Virus record (IMG/VR): IMGVR_UViG_3300010885_039210
Location: 1-38,944 of that record
Length of the DNA stretch: 38,944 bases
Strand: one strand, 5' to 3'
DNA from: a virus
Shown: in pieces, positions 9,791 to 21,500 of the stretch
Position numbering within the stretch: the stretch's first letter is position 1
Layout of the letters: each line of letters begins with the position of its first letter
Made by a program: the position numbers and the translations under genes
The notes under the pieces: generated by a model
The model's input: only the letters and a program-made list of their open reading frames with translations
The model's database searches: none
What the model was told of the DNA's origin: nothing

Positions 9791-10158
9791 TATGCGTTAG
9801 GACCATTGGAATTAATTACTCCGGTCACACCAGGAGAAACATATATTTGTCCTTCCAATACGCGAGTTACCAAATTAGTTACTGAATCTTTAATATTTAC
9901 ATCGTAGACGTATTTTCCATAAGGTACATTTGCAGTATTTGCTGCAGGCAACGAGAGGAATATTACACCTTCTTCTTCCGTACTGATTTGTGCAGTAAAA
10001 GTGAAAGCAACATTAGCTGTTGTGTAAGATTTCTTTGCTCTGGAATTTATAGTGAAGGTTGTTAAGTCATATGGAACTCCAGAATCATCTGTTAACGCCA
10101 GACGGGCATTAAAGGATGACCCTTGTTCCATGTATTGGTCTGAATATCCTGCGGCCAT
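9790..10158 (-). CDS. Ig-like small virion protein preceding fibre B (122 aa), likely fibre adaptor
   Basis: The protein starts MAAGYSDQYMEQGSSFNARL and continues LALTDDSGVPYDLTTFTINS. This is an Ig-like pattern (EQG, then xLTLxDxxGxPxDLT) seen in small proteins next to phage fibre genes and in the N-terminal domain of BppU-type baseplate proteins. The rest alternates beta strands and turns (GVIFLSLP, YGKYVYDVNI, EGQIYVSPG). It has 122 residues and no signal peptide. An AAAAGG ribosome site precedes the ATG, and a CATAAATA promoter box is 31 bases upstream. The stop codon overlaps the fibre B start (TAATG). I infer a baseplate-to-fibre connector role from context and resemblance; there is no direct functional evidence. 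Confidence 0.75.
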   Translation of the reverse strand: MAAGYSDQYMEQGSSFNARLALTDDSGVPYDLTTFTINSRAKKSYTTANVAFTFTAQISTEEEGVIFLSLPAANTANVPYGKYVYDVNIKDSVTNLVTRVLEGQIYVSPGVTGVINSNGPNA

Positions 10159-10189
10159 TTTGTGTACCTTTTATTTGATTCGTTAACCA

Positions 10190-10197
10190 TATTTATG
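10190..10197 (-). promoter_or_regulatory. Predicted late promoter box CATAAATA upstream of the fibre B unit
   Basis: CATAAATA on the minus strand lies in the 40-base gap after fibre C, 31 bases before the ATG of the 122-residue gene. It is the same octamer as at 4120 and 36216 and is one base from the T4 late consensus. Together with the box at 4120 it would let each adaptor-fibre pair be expressed separately from the upstream baseplate operon. Confidence 0.6.
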
Positions 10198-10198
10198 T

Positions 10199-13100
10199 TT
10201 ATTGGTTTGGTATTTTTGATTTTAAGTATTGAACTTCTTCGTTCAATTCTTTAATAGCCTCGATTAACAATCCTACTATATTACCATAGTCAACAGTTAG
10301 TGTTTCTTCTTTCGTTGTCTGATCCACATGTGACATTACAACTTCAGGCAATACTTCTAAAACTTCTTGTGCAATTACACCGACCTTTTTCGTTTCAATA
10401 TCGTCTTTTTTGTTGTAATAAACACCACGCAATTGTAAAGTTTTTTGCAATGCATTATCAATATTTGTTATATTTGTTTTAAGCTTTATGTCAGAGAATG
10501 CAACGACGTTACCTGTAGCTGTTAGGACACCTGTAGCAGTTACACCTGCATTAGCTGTAACGAGCCTATCTGCTCCGTTTATTCGATGAAATATACCTGA
10601 AGTTGCATTCTGGACCGTGTTCGTTAAATCACTTTGGAATATATTATCAGGATTAACACTTCCACTACCATTTCCATTTGTTCCAAAATATACTGCGCCG
10701 GTAGAGGTAATTCTAAATCTTTCGTTGCCTGATGTAGATATAGAAACTTCATCAGTTCTAACAGAACCAATACCTGTATAAGTTGCAGATGGCGCTTGAT
10801 TAGTCAAGAATCGCATACTGCCATATAAAGACAATTTAGGAGCAGACGCAGGTGTTGTTCCACCAATTGCTACGTTGCCTTGTAAATAATTGTCTGCGGT
10901 TCCTGAGAGATATAGATTATATTTACCTGCGCCAGCTGAAACAAGTCCTTTAATACCGTGATTAGATACTGTTCCTGTGGACAAATCGGAAATATATAAA
11001 CCCGTAGTATTAGATACAACACTTCCACCACCTGCAGCTACACTTCCGGCTATGAAATGATAAGCGTTATCCATAAGTAAACCGGCGGCGGTGTTTATAT
11101 TACTATAGAAACTTGTATACCAACCAGTCATACCACCACCGGCGGTTCCTTGCGCCAATATACCACCACCCGTGTTCGTACCTGTAACTGTTTTACCAAG
11201 AGTAAGATTCCACTGAGATACCCCTACGCCATTAAATCCAATATCACCACCAATGTTGCCTGTAAATGAAGGTGATGTTAATGAAGGTGAAGCACTCAAT
11301 ACAACTGAACCTGATCCTGTAGATGTTTTGACGCCAGTACCACCGGAAGCAACCGGAATTGCCTGTGAACTGGTTATTTGTCCTGCAGCAATATTTGTGT
11401 TTAATGTTCCATAATTTGCAAACGATATAGCACCAATGCTATTACTTGTTGGATTCGTTGTTATTCCTTGGAATAGAGTCCAATCACTCGAAGCTGTTCT
11501 TACTAGTCCTGTATATTTTGTACCTGAGTTTACATATTGGCCATAAAAACCAATATCAACCACATCTCCTAAATTGTTTGCAGCTAATTCAATTAGAGAA
11601 TCGACTGTTTGGTATGTTGCAACATTTATGTAAGTTAATGGACCATTAACAGTTAAACTACCAGTAATACCCAAATCACCTATGATTTGACCACCCGCAG
11701 TGGTTAGTGCAGTATTTGCTTTACCATATGCAGAGTTAGCATAGGAACTAGCAGATGCAGCATTTAATGTACCTGTATTAGCTTGTACATACGCAGCATT
11801 AGCGTAAAGGCCAGTTGTATTAGCTCTAGCAAATGCACCATTAGCATAGGAACTAGCAGATGCAGCATTTAAAATGGATGTATTAGCAATACCAAATGCA
11901 GAGTTAGCATAAGAACTAGCAGAAGCCGCATTTAGAGTACTTGTATTAGCTCCAGCAAAAGCAGAGTTAGCATATGAACTAGCTGAATTGGCATCACGGT
12001 ATCCTGAATTAGCATAAGAACTAGCAGAAGCCGCATTTAGAGTACTTGTATTAGCTCCAGCAAATGCAGAGTTGGCATAGGTACTGGCTGAATTTGCATC
12101 ACGGTAACCTGAATTAGCATATGAACTGGCTGATGCTGCATTTAAAGTACCTGTATTAGCTGCAGCAAAAGCGGCATTAGCATATACGGATGCTGCAGGT
12201 GAACCTGCCGTAAATTGAACTGAACCATCAGTAAAGGTGATACCATTGCCAGTACCTCTAATAACAACATTACCAGAATACACACTGCCACTTACACCAA
12301 GACCGCCTGCAATAACAACAGCACCAGTTGTGTTTGAAGAAGATGCTGTTGCATTTGAGAAAGTGTATACTGTTAAGCTGTTAGCTGTTACTGATGTGCC
12401 AGTATTAGCCAATGCATTATTAGCTACACCATAAGCTGAGTTGGCATATGAACTTCCTGCTGCAGCATTTAAAGTACCTGTATTAGCTACTAAGAATGCA
12501 CCATTAGCGTATGAACTGGCTGACGCTGCATTTAGAGTACCTGTATTAGCCTGTGCAAAACCGGCATTAGCATATACAGATGCTGCAGGTGAACCTGCTG
12601 TGAATTGAACCGAACCATCAACAAAGGTAATACCATTACCAGAACCTCTAATCACAACATTGCCAGTGTATACACTACCACCTACACCAAGGCCGCCCGC
12701 AATAACAACGGAACCTGTGACATTCGAAGTGGATGCCGAATTGTTGGCAAAAGTATACATGGTACTGCTATTAGACGTAACCATGGAACCAACATTAGCT
12801 AAAGCATTGTTAGCAGTAATAAATGCTGAATTAGCATACGAACTGGCTGAATTTGCGCCACGGTAAGCTGAATTAGCATACGAACTAGCTGAATTGGATA
12901 CACCATAGGCCGAGTTAGCATATTGACCGGTTGTATTCTGTGACACATAGGCTGAATTAGCTTGCAGGTAAGCTGAGTTAGCATACGAGCTAGCTGGTAT
13001 TGCTACATTAGCTTGCTCAAAGGCCGCGTTCGCATGAGCATAAATTGCGGTTGAAATTTTACTTGTTGGAACAGTTGAAATACTTGTAGATGTTGCACTA

Positions 13101-15370
13101 TCAGAAATCATATTCGCAGTCATAATTTGCGAATAGTAAATGCCATTATTTGAATCTAAAATATCCCAATATTTGTTTGATTCGTTCCAACGAATGGATG
13201 CATTTGCATTTGGAATACCAGTGGGTTGATTATTTGCAGTACCCCTATTAACACTAAAATAACTTGTGATTGGTGTATAAGTGTTTGCGTTTATTACAAA
13301 ATTATTTGTTGTATAAACTGTTGTTCCGTTAATTGTAAACGTACCACCAACAGTCAAACCGGCCGATGTTGTTAGAGATTGGAATGCACCTACAGCATTT
13401 GTTGCCGAAAGAAGTGTACTCGTAACATACAGTTTAGATACAGAAATATCATTATTTGCAATAAGATAACTAGTATATGTATTTCCTGTTGCTGAAATTG
13501 TAGTAGTGTTTACAGTATTATTAGATTGCAAATATCCTGTGTAACTAGTGCCAACCACAGACATTGTAACCGTATTAACTGTCGCGTTAGCTTGTAATGC
13601 ATTAGTCCAAGTATTGCCAACCACGGATAATGTGGCTGTATTTACGGAAGCATTAGCTTGAACTCTATTAGTCCAAGTATTGCCAACCACGGATAATGTG
13701 GCTGTATTTACAACGCTATTAGCTTGTAACTTATCGGTATAAGCAATGTTAGTAACAGATAATGTGGCTGTATTTACAACGCTATTAGCCTGTAACTTAT
13801 CTGTAAACGAAATATTGGTAACCGATAATGTGGCTGTATTAACAACGCTATTAGCTTGTACTTTATCGATATGAGAAATATTGGTAACAGATAAAATAGC
13901 AGTATTAACTGAACTATTAGCCTGTAATCTATCTGTATGAGAAATATTAGTAACAGATATTGTAGCCGTATTAACAGCAGTATTAGACTGAATTACTCCA
14001 GTTAAAACATTCGTATTGGCCTGAAGTGTGTTAGTATACGAAACACCTGTGACCGATAGTGTGGCGGTATTTACAACACTATTAGCTTGTAACTTATCAG
14101 TATAAGCAATGTTGGTAACAGATAATGTGGCTGTATTTACAACGCTATTAGCTTGCACTTTATCGATATGAGAAATATTGGTAACAGATAGTGTTGCGGT
14201 ATTTACTGAACTATTAGCCTGTAATCTATCTGTGTGAGAAATATTAGTAACAGATATTGTAGCCGTATTAACTGAACTATTAGCTTGTAATCTATCAGTA
14301 TGAGAAATACCAGTCACTGAAGAAGTCGCAGTATTAACTGCCGTATTAGATTGAAGTGTGTTAGTAAAACTTGCACCAGTAACGGATATTGTGGCAGTAT
14401 TAACTGCTGTATTAGATTGTAACTTATCTGTGTAAGAAATACCTGTCACCGAAGAAGTCGCAGTATTTACAACGGCATTAGCTTGTAGTTTATCGGTATA
14501 TGAAATATTGGTAACAGATAGTGTGGCTGTATTTACAGCGGTGTTAGCTTGTAAAGTATTGGTAAAACTTGCGCCTGTTACTGAAGACGTGGCTGTATTT
14601 ACGGCGGTGTTAGCTTGTAAAGTATTGGTAAAACTTGCACCAGTAACGGATATTGTGGCAGTATTAACTGCGGTGTTAGATTGTAGTTTATCTGTAAAGG
14701 ATGTGCCTGTTACAGATAGTGTTGCGGTATTTACTGAAGTGTTAGATTGAATTACCCCAGTTAAAATGTTTGTATTGGCCTGAAGTGTGTTAGTATAAGT
14801 GGTACCAAGAACTGATAAAACTGCTGCTCTGATAGCCGTATTAGATACTAATAAGTTAGTATAAGTTTCTAATGTTGCATTTAAATTACCTGTAATTATT
14901 GTGTCTTTACCAACACTCAAAGTATTTTGAAGAACTGTTGATTTAGTAACAGTTAATGTATTTGAGATTAATGTTACACCACCTACCGTTAAAGAACCTC
15001 CAATTGTAGTATTGTTTGCAACGGCTAAACTTGTTCCTGTATTGCTAGCATAAACTGTACCATTTGCAGTAACAGAACCACTTGCAACCAAGCTTTGTGT
15101 AGTGTTTGTAAAATATACTTGTTTACCTACAGTTAAATTATTGTCGATAGTTGCTGAAGAAGCTGTACCTGTAACCAGTAATTGACCTGCAACAATGACA
15201 TTATTAGCAACAGTTAAAGCAGTACCTGTACCATTTAAAGTCAATGTGCCAGAATCTTTGGTCCAATCGTATTTACCAATAGAATTGATTTCATTGGAAC
15301 CTGCATTAGTTGCAACGATCCAATCACCAAATGTGTTGGCGTAGCCTAAAATATTAACTGTATTTGCCAT
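10199..15370 (-). CDS. Giant tail fibre protein with C-terminal S74 self-cleaving chaperone (fibre C), 1723 aa
   Basis: The N-terminus MANTVNILGYANTFGDWIV is typical of cyanophage-type fibres. Residues 30-165 are beta repeats (SLTVGG, TIDNNLTVGK). Residues of about 212-642 hold 19 tandem 22-residue units (NTATLSVTNISYTDKLQANS). Then come SYANSAY heptads, two copies of a VVIAGGLGV/GNVVIRG/NGITF module, and a diverged version of the fibre A/B beta module (about 1227-1330, TVDSLIELAANN, VVDIGFYGQY). A PVASGGTGVKTSTGSG segment follows. The last 98 residues are a peptidase S74 (endosialidase-type) intramolecular chaperone: SDIKLKTNI with the Ser1626/Lys1631 spacing, KKVGVIAQEVLEVLPEVV, and a final coiled coil LLIEAIKELNEEVQYLK. 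Family knowledge says this domain helps the trimer fold and then cleaves itself off just before the Ser. The gene starts one base after the 73-residue gene; AAAGG serves as the ribosome site. Confidence 0.92.
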   Translation of the reverse strand: MANTVNILGYANTFGDWIVATNAGSNEINSIGKYDWTKDSGTLTLNGTGTALTVANNVIVAGQLLVTGTASSATIDNNLTVGKQVYFTNTTQSLVASGSVTANGTVYASNTGTSLAVANNTTIGGSLTVGGVTLISNTLTVTKSTVLQNTLSVGKDTIITGNLNATLETYTNLLVSNTAIRAAVLSVLGTTYTNTLQANTNILTGVIQSNTSVNTATLSVTGTSFTDKLQSNTAVNTATISVTGASFTNTLQANTAVNTATSSVTGASFTNTLQANTAVNTATLSVTNISYTDKLQANAVVNTATSSVTGISYTDKLQSNTAVNTATISVTGASFTNTLQSNTAVNTATSSVTGISHTDRLQANSSVNTATISVTNISHTDRLQANSSVNTATLSVTNISHIDKVQANSVVNTATLSVTNIAYTDKLQANSVVNTATLSVTGVSYTNTLQANTNVLTGVIQSNTAVNTATISVTNISHTDRLQANSSVNTAILSVTNISHIDKVQANSVVNTATLSVTNISFTDKLQANSVVNTATLSVTNIAYTDKLQANSVVNTATLSVVGNTWTNRVQANASVNTATLSVVGNTWTNALQANATVNTVTMSVVGTSYTGYLQSNNTVNTTTISATGNTYTSYLIANNDISVSKLYVTSTLLSATNAVGAFQSLTTSAGLTVGGTFTINGTTVYTTNNFVINANTYTPITSYFSVNRGTANNQPTGIPNANASIRWNESNKYWDILDSNNGIYYSQIMTANMISDSATSTSISTVPTSKISTAIYAHANAAFEQANVAIPASSYANSAYLQANSAYVSQNTTGQYANSAYGVSNSASSYANSAYRGANSASSYANSAFITANNALANVGSMVTSNSSTMYTFANNSASTSNVTGSVVIAGGLGVGGSVYTGNVVIRGSGNGITFVDGSVQFTAGSPAASVYANAGFAQANTGTLNAASASSYANGAFLVANTGTLNAAAGSSYANSAYGVANNALANTGTSVTANSLTVYTFSNATASSSNTTGAVVIAGGLGVSGSVYSGNVVIRGTGNGITFTDGSVQFTAGSPAASVYANAAFAAANTGTLNAASASSYANSGYRDANSASTYANSAFAGANTSTLNAASASSYANSGYRDANSASSYANSAFAGANTSTLNAASASSYANSAFGIANTSILNAASASSYANGAFARANTTGLYANAAYVQANTGTLNAASASSYANSAYGKANTALTTAGGQIIGDLGITGSLTVNGPLTYINVATYQTVDSLIELAANNLGDVVDIGFYGQYVNSGTKYTGLVRTASSDWTLFQGITTNPTSNSIGAISFANYGTLNTNIAAGQITSSQAIPVASGGTGVKTSTGSGSVVLSASPSLTSPSFTGNIGGDIGFNGVGVSQWNLTLGKTVTGTNTGGGILAQGTAGGGMTGWYTSFYSNINTAAGLLMDNAYHFIAGSVAAGGGSVVSNTTGLYISDLSTGTVSNHGIKGLVSAGAGKYNLYLSGTADNYLQGNVAIGGTTPASAPKLSLYGSMRFLTNQAPSATYTGIGSVRTDEVSISTSGNERFRITSTGAVYFGTNGNGSGSVNPDNIFQSDLTNTVQNATSGIFHRINGADRLVTANAGVTATGVLTATGNVVAFSDIKLKTNITNIDNALQKTLQLRGVYYNKKDDIETKKVGVIAQEVLEVLPEVVMSHVDQTTKEETLTVDYGNIVGLLIEAIKELNEEVQYLKSKIPNQ
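12185..12800 (-). repeat. Direct duplication of a fibre module in fibre C
   Basis: Two copies (about 12188-12425 and 12565-12795) encode VVIAGGLGVSGSVYSGNVVI and RGTGNGITFTDGSVQFTAGS with flanking heptads. They are similar at DNA level and separated by about 140 bases of Ala-Asn repeats. Confidence 0.8.
13445..14735 (-). repeat. Tandem 66-bp repeat array (19 copies) in fibre C
   Basis: Nineteen consecutive units each encode 22 residues of the form NTATLSVTNISYTDKLQANS, with variants at the NIS/GAS and TDK/TNT positions. One internal unit (and the segment leading into the array) carries an extra 11 residues (QANTNVLTGVIQSN). Adjacent units are similar at DNA level, which indicates growth by duplication. 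Regular spacing in frame points to a repeated beta or coiled shaft element. Confidence 0.9.
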
Positions 15371-15371
15371 C

Positions 15372-15593
15372 TTAACCTTTTATTAGTAATTGTTGCAACA
15401 GGGATTTTATTTCACACATATCCGATTTGATGCAATCTATTTCTGACTTTACTTTATTTATTTCATCTTTTTGCATCTTAACCAACCTAAGCTTAGCATA
15501 ATACTCATTTTTTTCTGTATTATCAGTAGGCATTAGAGCTCTACTTTCAATATCACGAACAAAATTTGTATTGGTAACTTTTACTAGTTGCAT
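15372..15593 (-). CDS. Small coiled-coil protein preceding fibre C (73 aa)
   Basis: The protein starts MQLVKVTNTNFVRDIESRAL, followed by KNEYYAKLRLVKMQKDEINK and a heptad-patterned helix to the end (SEIDCIKSDMCEIKSLLQQL). The combination FVRD...ALM, then YY/K-rich helix, then EIKxLL is a recurring small protein next to fibre genes in T4-like marine phages, normally annotated as hypothetical. It begins one base after the stop of the 2323-residue gene and ends one base before fibre C, so it is made with both. An oligomeric coiled-coil linker or fibre-assembly helper is plausible from the heptads and position. The function is not established. Confidence 0.75.
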   Translation of the reverse strand: MQLVKVTNTNFVRDIESRALMPTDNTEKNEYYAKLRLVKMQKDEINKVKSEIDCIKSDMCEIKSLLQQLLIKG

Positions 15594-15594
15594 G

Positions 15595-18500
15595 TTAGAT
15601 TCCTGTTCCTGCCGGTAATGCTAATGCGCGAATATCTGTTAGGAATGGAACAATGGTATTATCACTTGTTGCCAAAACTACCTTGATTGCAAATTGGATG
15701 AATGAATTATACGTCTGGCCTGTTGTGGAATTGGTGTAACTTATACTGTTATCAGCTTGATTACTTGCAAAAATTCCAGGAGCACACTCATATTCATATA
15801 GGTCAGTCCTAGATTTGGAGTATGTATTTGGATTTTGGAGAGTGGTCATTAATTGCCAATTTCCAGATTCAAATGTTGAAGTATCGTCAGCGTTTAGAAT
15901 TTTGTAGTAAACATAAACAGCTGTCCCAGGTGGTTTATAAGCTGTATAGTATACACGCAAATCACCTGAATCATTTCCTGGTGCAAGTACAACTTTCTTT
16001 GTGAAGTATTTTGCAATTGAATTACCACCTGAAGGTGAGGTTTCACCTGCAACAGTTATAACAACATTTGCATTTCCGCCGCGAGTTGCAGCATCGGAAA
16101 TTGTAATTGTTGGTGTGTTAATGTAACCAGCTCCTGATGTGATGGTATAAACTGAAGTAATTGCACCATTTGCATTTGCAGTAAATCCTAATGATGCAGT
16201 ATTGGAACCAATATCAGGACTTGAAATTGATATTGTTGTTGTATTAACATTATAACCATAACCTGGATTGCTAATTGAAATAATGTTATTACCAATACCC
16301 ATGTTGTTAATGTTATAGGAAACAGTATACAGTGTAAGACCATCATCGGAAATGATTGGAGACACATCGGAATCATTTGTAACTAATGATGCATACAAAG
16401 AGAATGAACTATTTGAGGATCTCAATAGGACTCTTTCTCCATTACCATCGGACAGATAAATGTCTTCATATGTGGGACTTCCTAATTTTCCAGGATTGAC
16501 TGATTTAACACCTGTCGGAACATTTCCGGTACTTAATGTTGTAGCATATGTATAATTAATATCAGTTCCTGAAGGTGTGAAATCTGTTGTAGTGATGTTT
16601 AATGCATGATAATTTTTATCTAGTGAATAGTTTCCAAATAGGTTTGAAGCACTATTTGCATCTAACTTATTCAAAATTTCTTGACTTCCCATTTTTCTAT
16701 ATGGTAGATTTTTAGGAATAATAAAAGGTATTGAAACTCTGTCAGTTGAGAATACACATTTTTCCATAACAAACATCATAGATTTAGTTTGGTCTGCTGA
16801 CCATGTTATACTATTTTGTGATTCAAATAGAGAACCAATATAAGGTGAAGCCGTAATTTTTGTCGGACTGGCTGGATTTGGATCAGACACTTTAGCCTTC
16901 GCTGTAGAAGGTATAGCAATTTGATTTTGTTGACCGTAATAAACCAAATAATCTTTCGAAGAAGATTTTACAATGAAAGCATACATAACACCCGATTGAA
17001 TATAAACAGGTGCAGGGAAAATAAATTCAGTATAAGAAGATGGATCCAAATAATGTGGTGTAGTTGAAACATTAACCTTACTTGGTTCTAGGTATACAGT
17101 TGAATAGTCCAACGTATCTCCTGTTGGATAACCATTAAGTGTGGGAACAACAGTAAGTCTGACTGGAGAATTATCTGTAGCTTTTGAATAGAAAAATAAT
17201 TTAACTGAATATAAGAAAATTCCATTAGGATAATTTTCTTTAGAAACAATAAAAGTCTGGGCAAGTGGATCTGAATTCTGTGGCGGCGGTGGCGGTGGTG
17301 GTGGCGGCGGCGGTGGAGGCGTCAAGTCCCAACTTCTTGTGGTGCTACTTCTATTTGAACTAATAAATTGATTTGATAACTCACTCACCTGTGTAAACAC
17401 TGAGCTGGATGAATCTAATGAAGGTGCAAAATTTACTTGTTGTGATACTGTCGATAAACCGGAAGCAACAAATGTAGCTTCAGCTATTGTTGTTGCGGTT
17501 GATGGCTGAGTTGCAACAGTTCTGTTATCTATACGAAACACTCTGCTACCTGTTTTGAATACTCCAGGTGGTATATTGAAAACAGCAACAAAATTACCAG
17601 CTTCATCTGTGGATGGTTTAGCTAGTGAAGTTCCTGCTTGAACTGCAGCATTAATTTTACTTAAATTACCACTAATTGAATAAACAGAAGTTATATCTCC
17701 ACCTATTTGTGAATTTGTTCCTAATGATAAATTAACAGGTGTGGATAATGTGACTAATTTTGTTGCGTTACTGTAGGCGGTAATAGTTGAATTGAATGTC
17801 TGAGTTTTACTGTAATATCTGTTATTGAATATATAAACATATTTTGAAGTTACACTTATAGTTGAGCCTACATAATAATCTGAAATATTGGACGCAGTTG
17901 ATGGATCTAATCTTAATTGTGTGGCATCAATGAACCATTCACCACCACCAGGCAATATAGATTTTGTACCTGCATTTACATATGAGATTGGTGGATTGAT
18001 TGTTGAATAAACAATATTACTTCCAGAATCTTTGATCGTCATACCAAAAGCTGAGGTTGTTGTACCTGAACTTGTCGCAGAAAAACCAATTCTTACTGTA
18101 GCTGGAGCAGTTGCGACTGTATATGTGAATGTTGTCGTAGATGCGGGTGTGCTTGATAAGGATGCACCAATACTTGTTCCATTTGCATAAACAAAAGCGC
18201 TGCCAGATGCACCAACTTCTATGGTATATGTTCCTGCCGTTGTGAATGTTACCGGCGAAGTGAAATTAAATGTTGTTCCGTTAGTTGCATCACCCCAAAT
18301 ACCATAATTGTTAAGTAGAGTTGAATAGTTTTGTACTACTGGTGTTCCATATAATTGAGTTGTTGTTCCACTATTTAATGTGTTAGACCAACCTCCTCCA
18401 ACACCACTGATTGATCCTGATTGACTTATGTTTACTATTGCTCCAGCCGGCACGGTTCCTGATGCAGAAGAAGAAACATAATTACCACTAACGTCGAAAA

Positions 18501-21500
18501 ATGCATTTCTTAATATTGTTGATCCTACTGCATTTGGTGCGCCAACTATATCTGCAACATATAAACGAACTTTTGATGTATTTGGATAATAATATACGTT
18601 AATTACTCGAGCAACTGGATAAAAAACATTTGCTATGTAGAAACCAACAATATCATCTTTGTTGAATGTTCCAGATACAGCAGTTAATTCGATGGTATTT
18701 GGATTAGACAAATATTTAGATACATCTACACCATCAAAATATGTTGATACATTTGAATTAACTAACATATTTGTTGCACTAATAACAATTCTTTGACTTC
18801 TAATGTATGGTAATATTGCAACATTTGTCAAATAACCATTATTCATTGCAAAAGTTGAAGATGATGGATTATAAGCACCTGAAAGAGTATTTTTTATCTG
18901 ATTAACATAAGTGTCGGTTACTATGGTTGTTGTTGCTGACCCCACAACTTGATTTCCTGTTGTACTTGTTGATGTAGTGCTTTTAAAGGTTGTTGTTCCT
19001 GGTATTGTTTGATAGTCACCTGAACTTAATAAGTTAACGCCATTACTGGATTGATAAACTTGGAAATTAGGATCAGTTATTAGAATTGCAGGAGATTCGT
19101 TGTTATCTACCCAATTATCCATTGGAGGATTTAAATTTAGAATACCTTCAGTTACTGAAACATTGAAAGGATTAACCGAAACTGTACTGCTTGCAAGTGG
19201 TTGATATGCAACATTTTCAGTTGTAAATGGTAATGTGAATAGATTAGTTTGAGCATTATTGATGCCACTAATGCTATAACTGCCTGTATTTGCTATCGTA
19301 CCTAAACCAGCAAGAACGACAGGATTTTGTAATTGAAAATTTTCAACAGTTTGCAACGCCGACATTTGATTTTTGCGTACATTAATGTTTGCAGCGTAGT
19401 CTGGATTATAAGTATCTGCTGTTCCAAATGATGAAAAATCATCAACTAAAATACCATTTTTAAATCTATTCAAACCATTAGCATCAGGAATTTGTTGAGA
19501 ACTTGCTTTCGATTCTAAAATACTTAAAGATGTATAGTATTCCAAATTATTAATACGGGTTTCTAAATCTGTAATGTCTTCTTTAGCCCAACGCTTGTGA
19601 ATAATCTTATTAATAGATAGGTTAGAAATTGTACCTGGAGTACCTTCACCTGGAACAAAAGCTGTATAAGCGTCATGTGAGAGATTTGCTATTACTAGAG
19701 AACCGGCAGGTTGATTTGGAAAAGAAGGATTGACAGAAGGTGTTCCTTGAATAATATTGAAACTCTTATCTTTTGTTAATACCAATTTATCTTTTCTAGC
19801 CAAATAATATTGATAGAATCCTGAAAAATTTGATAAATTATTCGGTATTAACATACCAATATCATTACTGGAAGTTTGAGATCCTGAATATTCCCAAATA
19901 TAGGCAGTCTGGCTATTTACACGGCAAGGCCTGAAATCAATACAATCACCTAATGTATATTTAACACCGTCATTAGCTGTGTATGTTCCAATTTGTGCAT
20001 AAGCTTCAGCTGAACTCGATACGCCACCGTATGTTGATCCTGAAGTATTGTATGATTGAATGCTAAAGTAACCATCACCAGATGAAGCTTGACTATGTGA
20101 ATAGTAGTCCACAACAACTAAGATGTTGCCTACTGGGCGAGGTGCACCTGGAATTAATGATACAGATGCATGGTCATAAAAATTGTCTCTTTGGCCGTTG
20201 TCTAATTTATAGTAGGAAGTAACATCTGTGTAATTTGACAATGAACCAGTTGGGTTTGTTCCTGCTACACCCGAATCAAAAACTTTTGTAATTTTCTTAA
20301 CGTCATTTACATATAAAGATATTTTTCCAGTTGTGGTAACATCTGAATTTTTAATTGTAATTTGACCTTTTGTTAAGTCCTGATAAGAATTTGTACCCGC
20401 AATTGATGCGAGTGTACCAACAATTGTGGTATTTCCTGTAACTAAACTCTTAGATTTTAAAACATAACTCGAAGAATCACCACTACTCACTTGAACTTGT
20501 GCGATAATTGTAACATTTTTATTTGTTCCAACGCCTGATCCAACAGTGAAGGTTGCTGTGGTTTTATCGCCTGAAATGGAAATTGTATTACCTGATGTGG
20601 TAAAATCCATAACACTTCCTGTTGAATTATCAATAACCATGAACAGTTGTTGAGCTGATGAACTGTCTAAGGTTCCAGAACCTGTAAATTTTAATGGATT
20701 GCTTGCATTTCCGGAAGTAGATTGTAGCGTTAATGTTGTACCAGTAAATGTTTTTGATCGGTATACTCTTTGTGTGTAATATGATGTTGTAATCAACTGA
20801 GCAACATAAGGATATCCAATTTGATATATTACTTCAGGTGATACTTGAGAGAATAATATTGTTTGAGAATTTGCAAGGCCGTTAACTTTTCCACTGGTGG
20901 AGTTAATATTAACATTTGCAGTTGTTGCATATGAACCTGAACCTGCGGTTTTAATAATAGACTCAACATCAGTGCCTCTGAATATTAATGAAAATATTGA
21001 ACTTGCTGTAGGTGAAACTGTAAACGGATAATCAACAGTTGCTGTTTTGGTGGAACCATTATAACTAACAATATTTCTAACATCAATTAGACCACCTGTA
21101 TTCATACTGACGGTCATATCATAATATGCATTTGCAACAGGTGAAAAAGAACCAGTTGTATCTGTAATGGTAAATGTATTTGTGGTACCTGAAGTAACAT
21201 TTCCGGTTAATTTGTTTGCGGAAAAATCTGAAATATATGCATTGTAAACATAAGATTTTGTATTTGTTCCAGTTCCTGAAGCGTATTTTAGATTGCGAAT
21301 AAAAGCTGTACCCGCCAAAGTGGCTGAATAAGTTTTGGTATTGGTCGAAATGACGTTAGCTGCAGGAACACAATGCAAATCAACTTGCGGCATTGTTGAA
21401 ATGTCGAAAACGCCATTTGCAGTATCGACAACAAAATAATTTCCATAATCAATAAAGACGGGATTATTACTAATATTTGCAACAGATTGAGCTCTGTCGT

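Noticed and set aside
4130-15370. Possible diversity-generating retroelement acting on the fibres
   Set aside because: No reverse transcriptase gene, no template/variable repeat pair with adenine-biased changes, and the differences between module copies are scattered, mostly synonymous or conservative.
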